19,375 bases of DNA from Flavobacteriaceae bacterium UBA2765 (GCA_002352665.1 DEIV01000016.1:1-19375); one strand, 5' to 3'. Shown: positions 7,721 through 16,558, counted from the stretch's first letter. Notes: generated from the sequence alone by a model not told the origin. Numbers and translations are program-made.

Positions 7721-7762
7721 AAACCAACAATACTATAAGAATATAGTATTGTTGGTTTTTTT
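7721..7762 (+). terminator. Strong intrinsic terminator, possibly bidirectional
   Basis: A perfect 17-base-pair stem: left arm AAACCAACAATACTATA (7721-7737), loop AGAA (7738-7741), right arm 7742-7758, followed on the plus strand by a run of Ts reaching 7762. It lies 248 bases after the proline dehydrogenase stop on the plus strand and only 20 bases after the end of the convergent exported-protein gene (ending 7783). On the minus strand the stem is followed by GTCTATTTTA, a weaker U-rich tail, so it may stop transcription in both directions and insulate the microprotein promoter. Confidence 0.8.
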
Positions 7763-7782
7763 ATGATAGGTTTATTGTAATT

Positions 7783-8547
7783 TTATTGTCTTGTTTCAGC
7801 TTTTACTTCTCCTTTGATTCCACTTAGATCTTCTCTATAGATCCAAACTTCCTGTTCGCCACCATTGGTAACAGTTTCCCATTCTTTTATAAAATTGGCA
7901 AAGCTCCCTTCTCCATTTGTTTCATCATATTTTTTAGCAAACTCATTGTCCTCACCTAACCAACTTGATTTTTCAAAAAAGGAAACAAAAACCATATCTC
8001 TACCATCATCAGTACTAGGAAATTCATTTGTATAGATACCATATGAATCTTCCGGAAATTTCTCAACCATCGTTTTTTTAATTTTATCCATTAATTTCAT
8101 GGCTTTTTCCCCTTTAAATCTTTTGAAATCAAAAATATTTAGATGTAATTTTTTAACGGTAATATCCTTAGGAAAATTGGATAAGTCCGCTTTAAATTTC
8201 CAATAGGTTTGATTCCAATTCGGTTCGGCATAGGCTGCTACGTTTGAATTCCAATCCTCTGCATGCCCTTCTTCACTTGGTCTGGCATCAAAAGCACTCC
8301 AAGGTAGCGGACCGGTACTTAGAATATATTTACCTACATTATCTCCATTCATAACCCAATATACTCTTGCGGCAAAAGCTCCTTCTGCATGGTATTTTTT
8401 ATTGTGTGCCGTAAGACCTTTTTCAAATTCTGTAATCTTTTCTGGATTGGCAGTAACCATGGCATTTTCAAATACCATATATTCTTGTTTGTTTTGAGAT
8501 ATTACTAATAGTGGTACTAGTAATAGCAAATAAACTACTTTTTTCAT
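7783..8547 (-). CDS. Exported protein of unknown function
   Basis: A 254-residue protein with a clear Sec signal peptide (MKKVVYLLLLVPLLVISQ, cleavage near residues 17-18). The mature part has no motif I can tie to a named family. Two similar-looking halves can be seen: each begins with a strand-like stretch (QEYMVFENAMV near 21-31; VKKLHLNIFDF near 131-141), followed by a charged helix (PEKITEFEKGL; GEKAMKLMDKIKKTM) and a later strand (ARVYWVM; DMVFVSFFEK). This arrangement resembles duplicated ferredoxin-like alpha/beta-barrel monomers, but that is an inference from pattern only. Tryptophans are frequent. It lies 33 bases after the SnoaL-like lipoprotein gene on the same strand and probably shares its transcript; a strong hairpin terminator follows 20 bases beyond its stop. 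Confidence 0.75.
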   Translation of the reverse strand: MKKVVYLLLLVPLLVISQNKQEYMVFENAMVTANPEKITEFEKGLTAHNKKYHAEGAFAARVYWVMNGDNVGKYILSTGPLPWSAFDARPSEEGHAEDWNSNVAAYAEPNWNQTYWKFKADLSNFPKDITVKKLHLNIFDFKRFKGEKAMKLMDKIKKTMVEKFPEDSYGIYTNEFPSTDDGRDMVFVSFFEKSSWLGEDNEFAKKYDETNGEGSFANFIKEWETVTNGGEQEVWIYREDLSGIKGEVKAETRQ

Positions 8548-8580
8548 AATTATGTAAGGTTAAGTTAATATTCTAAATTA

Positions 8581-9093
8581 TTATTCAACTATAGGCGGAT
8601 TCAATGTATAACCAATTTGTTGTAATAGATCCAATTCATTATAATACACATCTTCTTGTATCAGTTTTCCAAACTCGTTAAAATACAAATGTGAAATACC
8701 TTCAATCTTCACCTTTTTACCTGTGGCACTTACATCTCCATAAACTCCTGTATTTGTGCCTGTTAAGATCCAATGTATAAATGCTTCATTCTCTTTAATA
8801 TATTTATTGGGGTATGTTACATACATGTCCGGAAATCCTACCATAAAAACTTGCATACTTGCTTTCTGTTCATTTCTATTAGAAACCATTTGAATTCCAT
8901 TCATATTTCTAGAAAAACTTTCTGCAATAATAGTATTGAGTTTAGTTTTGTCCTTTTCATTTTGATAGGCTAAATAGTTTATAATAGTAACTTCTATGCG
9001 TTTTTCTTTTTCTATAATTGATTTATGATCTTCTGATATACAACCTGCTAGTAGCAATAACCATAATAAGTTTATCAAAGCTACTTTGTTCAT
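8581..9093 (-). CDS. SnoaL/NTF2-like lipoprotein
   Basis: A 170-residue lipoprotein: hydrophobic signal up to the lipobox LLAGC with the lipidated cysteine at residue 18, followed by acidic residues (ISEDH), which in Bacteroidota can favour surface or outer-membrane placement. The mature domain has the NTF2-like/SnoaL arrangement: an N-terminal helix pair (VTIINYLAYQNEKD, TKLNTIIAESFSRN), a mid-sequence strand AFIHWILTGTNTG, and the family-typical end ISHLYFNEFGKLIQEDVYYN followed by ELDLLQQIGY. SnoaL-like proteins include polyketide cyclases and many uncharacterised hydrolase- or ligand-binding proteins, so the substrate is unknown. It is first of a two-gene minus-strand unit with the 254-residue exported protein and is divergent from the histidine kinase gene, with 212 bases between starts. 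Confidence 0.8.
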   Translation of the reverse strand: MNKVALINLLWLLLLAGCISEDHKSIIEKEKRIEVTIINYLAYQNEKDKTKLNTIIAESFSRNMNGIQMVSNRNEQKASMQVFMVGFPDMYVTYPNKYIKENEAFIHWILTGTNTGVYGDVSATGKKVKIEGISHLYFNEFGKLIQEDVYYNELDLLQQIGYTLNPPIVE

Positions 9094-9305
9094 CTGCTAT
9101 TACTTTGTAACTATCTTGTGAGGAATAGTAAATTAATCTATGCCACTAAATAATAGGTTTATAAAACATGTCACAAATGTTATAGGACGAAAGCTATCTT
9201 ATAATGTCCGAATCACTATTTTTATTTATCAAAGCCATTCTTAACTTATTAATTGTAAATTAGTAATCTTAACCTCTCTATTTTTTAAAAAATATTTGTT
9301 TTAAC

Positions 9306-11267
9306 ATGAAAAAATACTTCCTGATATCTATTTTTATTTATGTTTTATTTTTCACAAGATCAATGGTTTGTAATGCTCAAATTATAGATTTTGAAAAAGA
9401 AAATTCTTATCAAAAAGTTTTTATTGAAACAGATAATTTTGGTGCTTCATATTTAAATATTTTAGAAAATGCTTTGGATAAAGTCAAAAATGATACCATC
9501 CATTTTTCCATACTGAATGACCTAGCGTATTATTGGCATACACGTAATTTGACTAAAGCATTGGCTTTTACTAATAAAGGATTAAATCTGACATTAAAGA
9601 AAAAAGATACGCTTTGGCAAGGGAAATTTCATATTACGCAAGGAGCAATTTTATTGCGAATGGAAAAATTGGATAGTGCATATTTGGTTTTACAGAAGGC
9701 TAAAAATATGGTAAAAGAATCAGATTTAGCTTTTTTAAATACACAATTGGGTTATGTTTTTGAAAGAAGAGGTCAAATTGCTAAAGCAGCAGACTACGCG
9801 TTAATATCTTTAAGTCTAGGTACAAAATTATTTGATAAAAAAGCAATAGCCGTAGCGTATAGTGATCTCAGTAACTTATTTTGGAAACAATCTAAATTTG
9901 AAAAAGGATTAGAATACGGACTTAAATCGGTTAAATTATTTGAGGAACATGGCCTGAATGATTTAGATTATGATTTTACACTATATGTTGTCGGTAACAA
10001 CTATTTGGCTTTACAAAATTACGAAAAAGCATTAGGCTTTTATGAACATGCCATTGTTATTGGAGAAAGATATGGATTCTACAATAATTTAAGTGATATC
10101 TATATTTCTTTATCCGATTTATATGCTCTTTTAGATGATTATGATGAAGCCACTACGGCTGGAAATAATGCTGTCAAATACGCAAGTTTATTGGATAATA
10201 ATTTTATGTTAATGCGTTCTTGGCTATCCATAGGAAAATTGCAGAACTTACAAGGAAAATATATTTCTGCAATAGAAAGTTTGCAAAAGTCTATCACTAT
10301 TGCAACCAAGGATTTTGGTGATGAATATTATTTAAGTCAAGCATATGAAGCTCTAGGGAAAGCTTTAGCGGGGAATCATAATTATAAAGACGCTTATGCT
10401 GCTTTTGCAGAATATGATCAATTAAAAAGTAAAATATTTACGGTTGAGGCTGATCATCGAATTTCTTTACTTCAAACAGAATTAGAAGTTGCTCAAAAAG
10501 AAGATACCATTCAATTACAAGGATTAAAAATTGAAAAGCAACAATTTAGACAAACTGTAATCATTATTTTTTCGAGTTTGTTATTGATTGTATTGGTTAT
10601 ATTATATAAAACATATCAAAATAACCAAAAAAAAAGCAAGTTGTTGCAAGATCAAAATCTTGAAAAAGAATTCTTGTTAAAAGAAATTCATCATCGCGTG
10701 AAGAATAACTTAGGTATAGTAAATAGTTTATTGGCTCTTCAAACCACCTATATCGATGATGCTAATGTAATGGAGGCTATGGAAGAATGCCAAAATAGAG
10801 TATATTCTATGAGTCTTATCCATCAAAGGTTATATCAAGGTAAAAATATAGCCGCGGTTAATATGAAAGATTATTTTATTGATTTAGGGAAACATATAAA
10901 AGATTCATTTGGTGCTCAAGATCGCGTTGATTTTACCTATGATATGAATCCTATTGAGTTAGATATTGACACAGCTATTCCTTTAGGATTGATTGTAAAC
11001 GAGCTGTTGACCAATTGCCTAAAACATGCTTTTCCGGATAAACGAAAAGGAAGTATTAAAATTGGTTTACAAAAAATTGACGCCAATACTTTAGAATTAG
11101 AAGTTGTAGATAATGGTATTGGGCAAGATAGTAAGGTAACTAGTCCAACAGGTTTTGGCACTCAATTGATTGAATTACTATTACAACAATTAGAAGGAAA
11201 AATAAGGTATAAACAAGATGAAGGCACTAGTATTTCTTTAGAGTTTAAAATTGAAACGGCTGCCTAA
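9306..11267 (+). CDS. TPR-containing sensor histidine kinase (HisKA_2 type)
   Basis: A 653-residue membrane kinase. Residues 1-24 are a signal peptide (ends CNAQ). Residues about 50-375 are helical repeats of the tetratricopeptide type in the periplasm, for example ALAFTNKGLNL near 85, AKAADYALISLSLG near 159, FEKGLEYGLKSVKLF near 198, YEKALGFYEHAIVIG near 239 and YISAIESLQKSITIA near 319. A transmembrane helix (about 416-435) follows a coiled stretch, then a HisKA_2 phosphoacceptor domain with EIHHRVKNNLGIVNSLLALQ (460-479), the phosphorylated histidine being H462 or H463. The ATPase domain shows NELLTN (566-570, N-box), DNGIG (602-606) and GFGTQLI (616-622). All catalytic motifs are present. 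The likely partner is the LytTR regulator encoded convergently, whose stop lies 6 bases away. The periplasmic TPR domain probably senses a protein or envelope signal. Confidence 0.93.
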   Translation: MKKYFLISIFIYVLFFTRSMVCNAQIIDFEKENSYQKVFIETDNFGASYLNILENALDKVKNDTIHFSILNDLAYYWHTRNLTKALAFTNKGLNLTLKKKDTLWQGKFHITQGAILLRMEKLDSAYLVLQKAKNMVKESDLAFLNTQLGYVFERRGQIAKAADYALISLSLGTKLFDKKAIAVAYSDLSNLFWKQSKFEKGLEYGLKSVKLFEEHGLNDLDYDFTLYVVGNNYLALQNYEKALGFYEHAIVIGERYGFYNNLSDIYISLSDLYALLDDYDEATTAGNNAVKYASLLDNNFMLMRSWLSIGKLQNLQGKYISAIESLQKSITIATKDFGDEYYLSQAYEALGKALAGNHNYKDAYAAFAEYDQLKSKIFTVEADHRISLLQTELEVAQKEDTIQLQGLKIEKQQFRQTVIIIFSSLLLIVLVILYKTYQNNQKKSKLLQDQNLEKEFLLKEIHHRVKNNLGIVNSLLALQTTYIDDANVMEAMEECQNRVYSMSLIHQRLYQGKNIAAVNMKDYFIDLGKHIKDSFGAQDRVDFTYDMNPIELDIDTAIPLGLIVNELLTNCLKHAFPDKRKGSIKIGLQKIDANTLELEVVDNGIGQDSKVTSPTGFGTQLIELLLQQLEGKIRYKQDEGTSISLEFKIETAA

Positions 11268-11273
11268 GTCGGG

Positions 11274-11996
11274 TTATATGGTTTGTAAACGATTTAACAA
11301 TTTTGACTTGAATAGTTTACTTAAAGGAATTGTTTTTCTAGAAATTACTACATGACTACTTCCAACTTCATCTATCTGTGAAAGATTTACTATAAATGAG
11401 CGATGGATTCTAATAAAATGTGCTTTTGGTAATTTTTCACCAATCTCTTTTAATGTCATGACTAACAAATATGCTTTGGTTTTTGAAAAAATCCTACAAT
11501 AATTACGTTCAGCCTCAATATAATAAATGTTTTTAATACTAATCTTAGTCATTTTCTCATGATGCCTCACAAATATACAATCATCTAATATCAATGAGGG
11601 AGCGTAGTTTGAATAGTTTCTTTGATTGACAAGATCTATGGTTAGTTCAATAGCATGTTGTAAATCTAATTTTTTAAATGGTTTTGAGATATAAGCATAC
11701 GGATGCGTATCTTTTGCTCTTTTAAAATGAGCCTCATCTACATTAGCAGTTAAGTAAATTATTGGAATATCATGTTCCTTTTGAAGTAATTTGGCAGTCT
11801 CTATACCATCTAATTCACCTTTTAATTGGATATCTAAAAGAACAATGTCAGGTAAATTTTCTTTAATCTTTAGTAAGGCAATTTCCCCTTTTGAAGCCAT
11901 GCCAACAATATGATAACCTAGGTTAGTTAGTTGTAGGGAGATGTTGGCCGCAATAATCATTTCATCTTCAACTATGAAAATTTTTATTGGATTCAT
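11274..11996 (-). CDS. LytTR-family response regulator
   Basis: A 240-residue regulator. Receiver domain at about 4-122: acidic pair E10/D11, phosphoacceptor D55 (in IVLLDIQLKG), T83 (in IYLTAN) and K105 (in YISKPF). These are all the residues needed for phosphorylation. A LytTR DNA-binding domain occupies about 145-240, with typical features IYYIEAERNYCRIF, LKEIGEKLPKAHFIRIHRSFIVNL and SHVVISRKTIPLSK. The protein should bind promoter repeats and regulate transcription when phosphorylated. The gene is convergent with the HisKA_2 kinase, an arrangement suggesting they are a cognate pair, though transcribed separately. No second LytTR gene is in the window. Target genes cannot be identified here. 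Confidence 0.95.
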   Translation of the reverse strand: MNPIKIFIVEDEMIIAANISLQLTNLGYHIVGMASKGEIALLKIKENLPDIVLLDIQLKGELDGIETAKLLQKEHDIPIIYLTANVDEAHFKRAKDTHPYAYISKPFKKLDLQHAIELTIDLVNQRNYSNYAPSLILDDCIFVRHHEKMTKISIKNIYYIEAERNYCRIFSKTKAYLLVMTLKEIGEKLPKAHFIRIHRSFIVNLSQIDEVGSSHVVISRKTIPLSKLFKSKLLNRLQTI

Positions 11997-12235
11997 TATT
12001 AGGTGATTGGCTTTTAATTTTTCTCAAGTTACGTTTTTAATTTTAAATGAACTCATCTCGATTTTTTGTTTTTCCTAAAAATTGGCCTAAATTCTTTATT
12101 TTTTGTTAATTTCTTAGGCATAACATAGCCATGACTTGCATAAAATGTCTTATCTGTACAAATTTCAATTGGTTTTTGGTTAAAAATAAAGAGGCAAGAT
12201 GTCTTCAAATAGTAGAAAACATACGGTTTATGGTT

Positions 12236-13795
12236 TTATTTTATAATTTTTATTGCAGCTTCAGCACATCTTTCACCATCCATTGCAGCAGAAACAATAC
12301 CTCCTGCATATCCACCACCTTCACCACAAGGGAATAATCCTTGAATTACAGTATGTTCCAAATTATTTTTCCTTGGAATTTTTACGGGTGAGGATGTTCT
12401 TGACTCTACGCCAACAACATTGGCTTCATTAGTATAATATCCTCTCATTTTTTGTCCAAATATTTTAAATCCGGTTCTTAATCTACTTCCAATAATTTTT
12501 GGCAATAGGGAATGTAATGAAGCTGATTTTAAACCTGGTTGATAGGAGCAAGGATTCAAATTATTCGACAATCTTCCCTCAACAAAATCGGTCAATCTTT
12601 GTGCCGGGGCACTTTGACTTCTTCCACCAGAAGTAAAAGCTAATTTTTCTAAATCCTTTTGATACTCTAAGCCTTTCAATACACCAAATTGATTATACTT
12701 TGGTAGGTCTTGTTCAACATTTATTTCAACTACAATTCCCGAATTAGCATATAGGTTATTTCTCTTAGATGGTGACATACCATTGACCACTACTTCACCA
12801 TTTGCCGTAGCTGCAGGTACTATAAATCCACCCGGACACATACAAAAGGAGTATACCCCTCTATCTTTTACTTGATGTACCAAACTATAAGCTGCTGCCG
12901 GTAATACGTCATCTCTTTTAGAACTACAATGGTATTGTATAGTGTCAATTATGTGTTGGGGATGCTCAATCCTAACACCCATAGCGAATGACTTGGCCTC
13001 TAATGCTATGTTTTTCTGATGTAATAGGTAATAAATATCTCTAGCTGAATGACCGGTAGCCAAAATTACAGCTTCTACATCCATTTCAATATTGTTTTGT
13101 AATTGCAGCGTTTGTAATTTATTATCTTTTATGATAAAATCTACAACCCTGCTCTCAAAATGTATTTCACCTCCGTATTTTAAAATAGTTCCTCTAATAT
13201 TTTCGACAATTTTTGGTAATTTATTAGTGCCAATGTGTGGATGTGCATCAATTAGAATTTGTTCTGAAGCTCCATGGAATACAAAATTTTCAAAGACTCG
13301 CCTAACATCACCTCGTTTTAAACTACGGGTATAGAGTTTACCATCAGAATAAGTACCAGCACCACCTTCTCCAAAACAATAATTAGAATCTTCGTTGACA
13401 AAATGATCCTGATTTATAGCTTTTAAGTCCCTTCGTCTTTCGCGTACCTTCTTTCCTCTTTCTAAAACTATAGGTTTATAGCCCAATTCTATACAGCGTA
13501 AGGCAGCAAACATACCCGCCGGACCAAAACCTATAATATGAATTTTCTTAGCAGTGGAAACATCTTGGTAATTAAATTCATAAATGGTAGAATTTGGGAT
13601 ATCTTCATTTATATATACGGCTATTTTATAATTAAAAACAATATCCTTTTTTCTGGCATCAATAGACTTTCTTAACACTTTTATACCACTAATCGTATTT
13701 TTTTCAATTTTTAAATTTTTACTAACTTTATGTAAAAGAATGTTTTCTTGTCTTTGTTCATCAATGGTTATACGGATTTGAATCTCTTTGATCAT
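12236..13795 (-). CDS. FAD-dependent oxidoreductase, COG2509 type
   Basis: A 519-residue flavoprotein. Residues 1-80 are an N-terminal alpha/beta domain characteristic of this group. The dinucleotide-binding fold follows with IIGFGPAGMFAALRCIELG (about 87-105) and the ribose-binding E112 (IVLERG). Further conserved blocks are NYCFGEGGAGTYSDGKL (138-154), the second flavin-contact region VILATGHSARDIYYLL (about 243-258), FCMCPGGFIVPAA and GEVVVNGMS (about 318-340), and the C-terminal FAD-closing segment PCGEGGGYAGGIVSAAMDG (about 488-506). Members of this group are annotated as uncharacterised FAD-dependent dehydrogenases; substrate and physiological role are not known to me. Two cysteines in FCMCPGG may be redox-active, which is inference. 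No signal peptide, so cytoplasmic. It is divergent from typA with 132 bases between starts. Confidence 0.9.
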   Translation of the reverse strand: MIKEIQIRITIDEQRQENILLHKVSKNLKIEKNTISGIKVLRKSIDARKKDIVFNYKIAVYINEDIPNSTIYEFNYQDVSTAKKIHIIGFGPAGMFAALRCIELGYKPIVLERGKKVRERRRDLKAINQDHFVNEDSNYCFGEGGAGTYSDGKLYTRSLKRGDVRRVFENFVFHGASEQILIDAHPHIGTNKLPKIVENIRGTILKYGGEIHFESRVVDFIIKDNKLQTLQLQNNIEMDVEAVILATGHSARDIYYLLHQKNIALEAKSFAMGVRIEHPQHIIDTIQYHCSSKRDDVLPAAAYSLVHQVKDRGVYSFCMCPGGFIVPAATANGEVVVNGMSPSKRNNLYANSGIVVEINVEQDLPKYNQFGVLKGLEYQKDLEKLAFTSGGRSQSAPAQRLTDFVEGRLSNNLNPCSYQPGLKSASLHSLLPKIIGSRLRTGFKIFGQKMRGYYTNEANVVGVESRTSSPVKIPRKNNLEHTVIQGLFPCGEGGGYAGGIVSAAMDGERCAEAAIKIIK

Positions 13796-13881
13796 AACGT
13801 AAAATTACTTAAATTTCGTTAAAAACGTTATCATAATATTAAGCATTTGTATATTTTGCTAATAACAAATAATAAATAGTA

Positions 13882-13908
13882 TTGGTATCAATATAAACAC
13901 TATTTTTG
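13882..13908 (+). promoter_or_regulatory. Putative promoter of typA
   Basis: TATTTTTG at 13901-13908 matches TAnnTTTG exactly. The nearest -33 candidate is TTG at 13882-13884 with a 16-base spacer, one base shorter than the usual range. Transcription would start near 13913, leaving a leader that includes AAGGAA just before the ATG at 13928. Confidence 0.5.
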
Positions 13909-13927
13909 CAGCTCGAAAAAAAGGAAT

Positions 13928-15697
13928 ATGCAATCTATTAGAAATATAGCAATTATAGCACACGTTGACCATGGTAAAACTACTTTGGTTGATAAAATTA
14001 TTGATCAAGCAAAGATATTAGATGACCGTAAAGTCAGGAAAGATCTTTTGTTAGATAATAATGATCTTGAGCGAGAAAGAGGGATAACTATTCTTTCAAA
14101 GAATGTATCTGTTACTTATAAAGATGTTAAGATTAATGTAATTGATACACCCGGGCATGCTGATTTTGGAGGTGAAGTAGAGCGAGTATTAAAAATGGCC
14201 GATGGTGTTTTGTTATTGGTAGATGCATTTGAAGGACCAATGCCACAAACAAGATTTGTATTAGGTAAAGCACTTGAATTAGGTTTAACACCCATAGTTG
14301 TTGTCAATAAAGTGGATAAAGAAAATTGTACACCTGATATAGTGCATGAAAAAGTTTTTGATTTAATGTTTGCATTAGATGCCACAGAAGAGCAACTCGA
14401 TTTTGTTACCATATATGGTTCTGCAAAAAATGGTTGGATGAGTACAGATTGGAAAAATCCAACAGATAATATTGTTCCTTTATTAGATGCTGTTTTAGAA
14501 TCAATACCTGAAGCTCCATACAGAGAAGGATCGCCACAAATGCAAATTACCTCATTAGACTTTTCTTCTTTTACGGGGAGGATAGCTATAGGCCGTGTAT
14601 TTAGAGGAGATCTTGTGGAAGCAAAAGATTATATGTTGTGTAAGGCAAATGGAGAAACTAAAAAAGTTAGGATTAAAGAATTACATATTTTTGAGGGTAT
14701 GGGTAAAGCCAAAGTTTCAAAAGTACGTAGTGGAGATATATGTGCTATTACAGGTATTGAAGGTTTTGAAATTGGAGATACTATTGCAGATTTGGACGAT
14801 CCGGAGGCTTTGCCTAGAATTGAAGTAGATCAACCTACTATGAGTATGTTATTTACCATTAATAATTCACCGTTTTTTGGCAAAGAAGGAAAATTTGTTA
14901 CTTCTAGGCATTTACGTGATCGATTGTTTAAGGAAACTGAAAAAAACTTAGCCTTACGTGTTGAAGAAACAGATTCAGAAGATAAGTTTAATGTTTTTGG
15001 TAGGGGAATTTTGCATTTGTCAGTATTGATAGAAACCATGCGGAGAGAAGGATATGAGCTACAAGTAGGTCGTCCACAGGTAATATTTAAAGAAATTGAT
15101 GGAAAAAAATGTGAGCCTTATGAAACTATGGTAGTAGATGTTCCTGAAGCTTCTTCCAGTAAAGTAATTAATCTGGTAACCTTACGAAAAGGAGACCTAT
15201 TAGTGATGGAACCTAAAGGAGATTTGCAACATTTAGAATTCGATATTCCTTCTCGTGGAATTATAGGATTGCGTAATAGATTATTAACCGCTACTGCCGG
15301 TGAAGCAATAGTAAATCACCGTTTACGTGGATATGATGTTTTTAAAGGTGAGTTTAGCGATGTTGTAAATGGTGCAATTGTTTCTTCTGAAGCGGGTAAA
15401 GCAACGGCATATGCAATTGATAGATTACAAGATAGAGGTAAATTCTTTATTGATGCAAATCAAGAAATTTATAAAGGTCAAGTTGTTGGAGAAAATAGTA
15501 GACAAGATGATATGGCTGTAAATTTGATTAAAGGAAAGAAATTGTCAAATGTTAGAAGCTCTGGAGCGGATGATGCTGCAAAAATATTCCCAAAAGTTGA
15601 TTTCTCTTTAGAAGAATGTATGGAATATATAAAAGATGATGAGTATTTAGAAGTAACACCTCAAAGTTTACGAATGCGTAAGATTGTTTTTAAATAA
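13928..15697 (+). CDS. typA: Ribosome-associated translational GTPase TypA/BipA
   Basis: A 589-residue GTPase of the EF-G-like family that binds 70S ribosomes and supports ribosome assembly and translation under stress or cold. GTPase motifs: P-loop AHVDHGKTT (11-19), switch I RGITI (51-55), DTPGHAD (73-79), NKVD (127-130) and the SAK-type GSAKNG (about 163-168). The later domains are EF-G-like: GRVFRGD and GDICAITGIEGFEIGDT in domain II, NVFGRGILHLSVLIETMRRE in domain III, and YDVFKGEF and the C-terminal block VRSSGADD, EYLEVTPQSLRMRK typical of BipA rather than EF-G or LepA. Length is near the family norm of about 600. An AAGGAA sequence lies 6 bases before the ATG. The gene is monocistronic, with a terminator 22 bases after the stop. 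Confidence 0.97.
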   Translation: MQSIRNIAIIAHVDHGKTTLVDKIIDQAKILDDRKVRKDLLLDNNDLERERGITILSKNVSVTYKDVKINVIDTPGHADFGGEVERVLKMADGVLLLVDAFEGPMPQTRFVLGKALELGLTPIVVVNKVDKENCTPDIVHEKVFDLMFALDATEEQLDFVTIYGSAKNGWMSTDWKNPTDNIVPLLDAVLESIPEAPYREGSPQMQITSLDFSSFTGRIAIGRVFRGDLVEAKDYMLCKANGETKKVRIKELHIFEGMGKAKVSKVRSGDICAITGIEGFEIGDTIADLDDPEALPRIEVDQPTMSMLFTINNSPFFGKEGKFVTSRHLRDRLFKETEKNLALRVEETDSEDKFNVFGRGILHLSVLIETMRREGYELQVGRPQVIFKEIDGKKCEPYETMVVDVPEASSSKVINLVTLRKGDLLVMEPKGDLQHLEFDIPSRGIIGLRNRLLTATAGEAIVNHRLRGYDVFKGEFSDVVNGAIVSSEAGKATAYAIDRLQDRGKFFIDANQEIYKGQVVGENSRQDDMAVNLIKGKKLSNVRSSGADDAAKIFPKVDFSLEECMEYIKDDEYLEVTPQSLRMRKIVFK

Positions 15698-15718
15698 ATA
15701 ATTAGAATTTAATTTCTT

Positions 15719-15758
15719 AAAAATGGGTTGTGTTTTTTAAAATGCAACCCATTTTTTT
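15719..15758 (+). terminator. Intrinsic terminator after typA
   Basis: Left arm AAAAATGGGTTG (15719-15730) and right arm CAACCCATTTTT (15745-15756) form a 12-base-pair stem, with the loop in between able to add two G-T pairs. The right arm runs straight into a T tract to 15758. It lies 22 bases after the typA stop and separates typA from the DUF2202 cassette. Confidence 0.85.
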
Positions 15759-15806
15759 ATGTTAAGTATTTAGTTAGTGTTATTTAACAAGCTTATGTAA
15801 CTTAAG

Positions 15807-15840
15807 TTGCTCATTTCGACGAATCTAGGTACTATTTTTG
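15807..15840 (+). promoter_or_regulatory. Promoter of the DUF2202-cytochrome-cupin-VIT cluster
   Basis: TATTTTTG at 15833-15840 matches the TAnnTTTG -7 element exactly, and TTG at 15807-15809 sits 23 bases upstream as the -33 element, at the long end of the allowed spacing. The ATG of the first gene is 37 bases after the -7 element. Confidence 0.55.
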
Positions 15841-15876
15841 CAACTTCAATGAAATAATATAAAAAATATAAAACAT

Positions 15877-16539
15877 ATGAATTTTTCAAAAAAAAATCTA
15901 AATCTCGTTAATGTAAATAGCTTATTCTCGGGTAAAAAATTAGTATTATTGGCTTTTGTAATTATTTTTACTAGTATGAGTAGTTGCTCAGATGATGATG
16001 CCGTTGAGATACAAAAAACAGGACTAACTCAACAAGAGGAAGATGATCTGAAATTTTCTAGGGAAGAAGAAAAATTAGCCAGAGATGTTTATTTGTTTTC
16101 TTATGATAAATATGGAGAAGTTGTTTTTAATAGTATAGCCGGCAGTGAACAACAACATATGGATCAAGTGCTAGTATTATTAAATACATACCAACTTATT
16201 GATCCAGCTTCCGCAGAAAGAGGTGTATTTTCAAACCAAGTATTACAGACTTTATATAATGATTTGACTACACAATCAGATATATCTTTATTAGAAGCAT
16301 ATAAAGTAGGGGCTATTATTGAGGATTTAGATATAAATGATCTTGATGATCTTGAATCTAGAACAACAAATGCAGATTTATTAAATATATACAGTAAATT
16401 GAAATGTGGTTCAAGAAATCACTTGAGAAGTTATATTGAACTCTTAGTGTCTAACGGATTTAATTATGTACCTCAATATATTTCATTAGACAAATTTACA
16501 GCTATTATAAATGGTACAAATGAACAGTGTGGACGATAG
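15877..16539 (+). CDS. DUF2202 ferritin-like lipoprotein
   Basis: A 220-residue envelope protein. A basic N-terminal extension precedes a hydrophobic segment (about 20-34) and a lipobox ending SMSSC, with the lipidated cysteine at residue 37. It is followed by SDDD, an acidic stretch that can favour surface export in this phylum. The DUF2202 domain (about 50-215) is helical and ferritin-like. Candidate metal-binding residues are E63-E65 in REEEKLARDVY, an ExxH motif E91-H94 in SEQQHMDQ, E149 in GAIIEDLDI, and H182 in GSRNHLRSYI. The fourth helix has Ser rather than Glu three residues before H182, so the di-metal site is incomplete relative to true ferritins; this reading is my inference. It is the first gene of a collinear cluster with a c-type cytochrome, a cupin and a VIT1/CCC1 transporter. 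The exact activity of DUF2202 proteins is not established. Confidence 0.85.
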   Translation: MNFSKKNLNLVNVNSLFSGKKLVLLAFVIIFTSMSSCSDDDAVEIQKTGLTQQEEDDLKFSREEEKLARDVYLFSYDKYGEVVFNSIAGSEQQHMDQVLVLLNTYQLIDPASAERGVFSNQVLQTLYNDLTTQSDISLLEAYKVGAIIEDLDINDLDDLESRTTNADLLNIYSKLKCGSRNHLRSYIELLVSNGFNYVPQYISLDKFTAIINGTNEQCGR

Positions 16540-16558
16540 TTAAAACAAAAAATAAACT

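Noticed and set aside
12053..12121. A 22-codon basic open frame on the minus strand (MPKKLTKNKEFRPIFRKNKK...) between the LytTR and FAD oxidoreductase genes.
   Set aside because: Too short, no promoter or conserved feature visible, and a Lys-rich frame is common in A-rich sequence; it could equally be part of the LytTR leader.
12131..12337. A 68-codon plus-strand frame starting in the gap and overlapping the FAD oxidoreductase gene.
   Set aside because: Its second half is antisense to the conserved FAD-binding C-terminus, and its Cys/Ser/Phe-rich product looks like a shadow of that gene.
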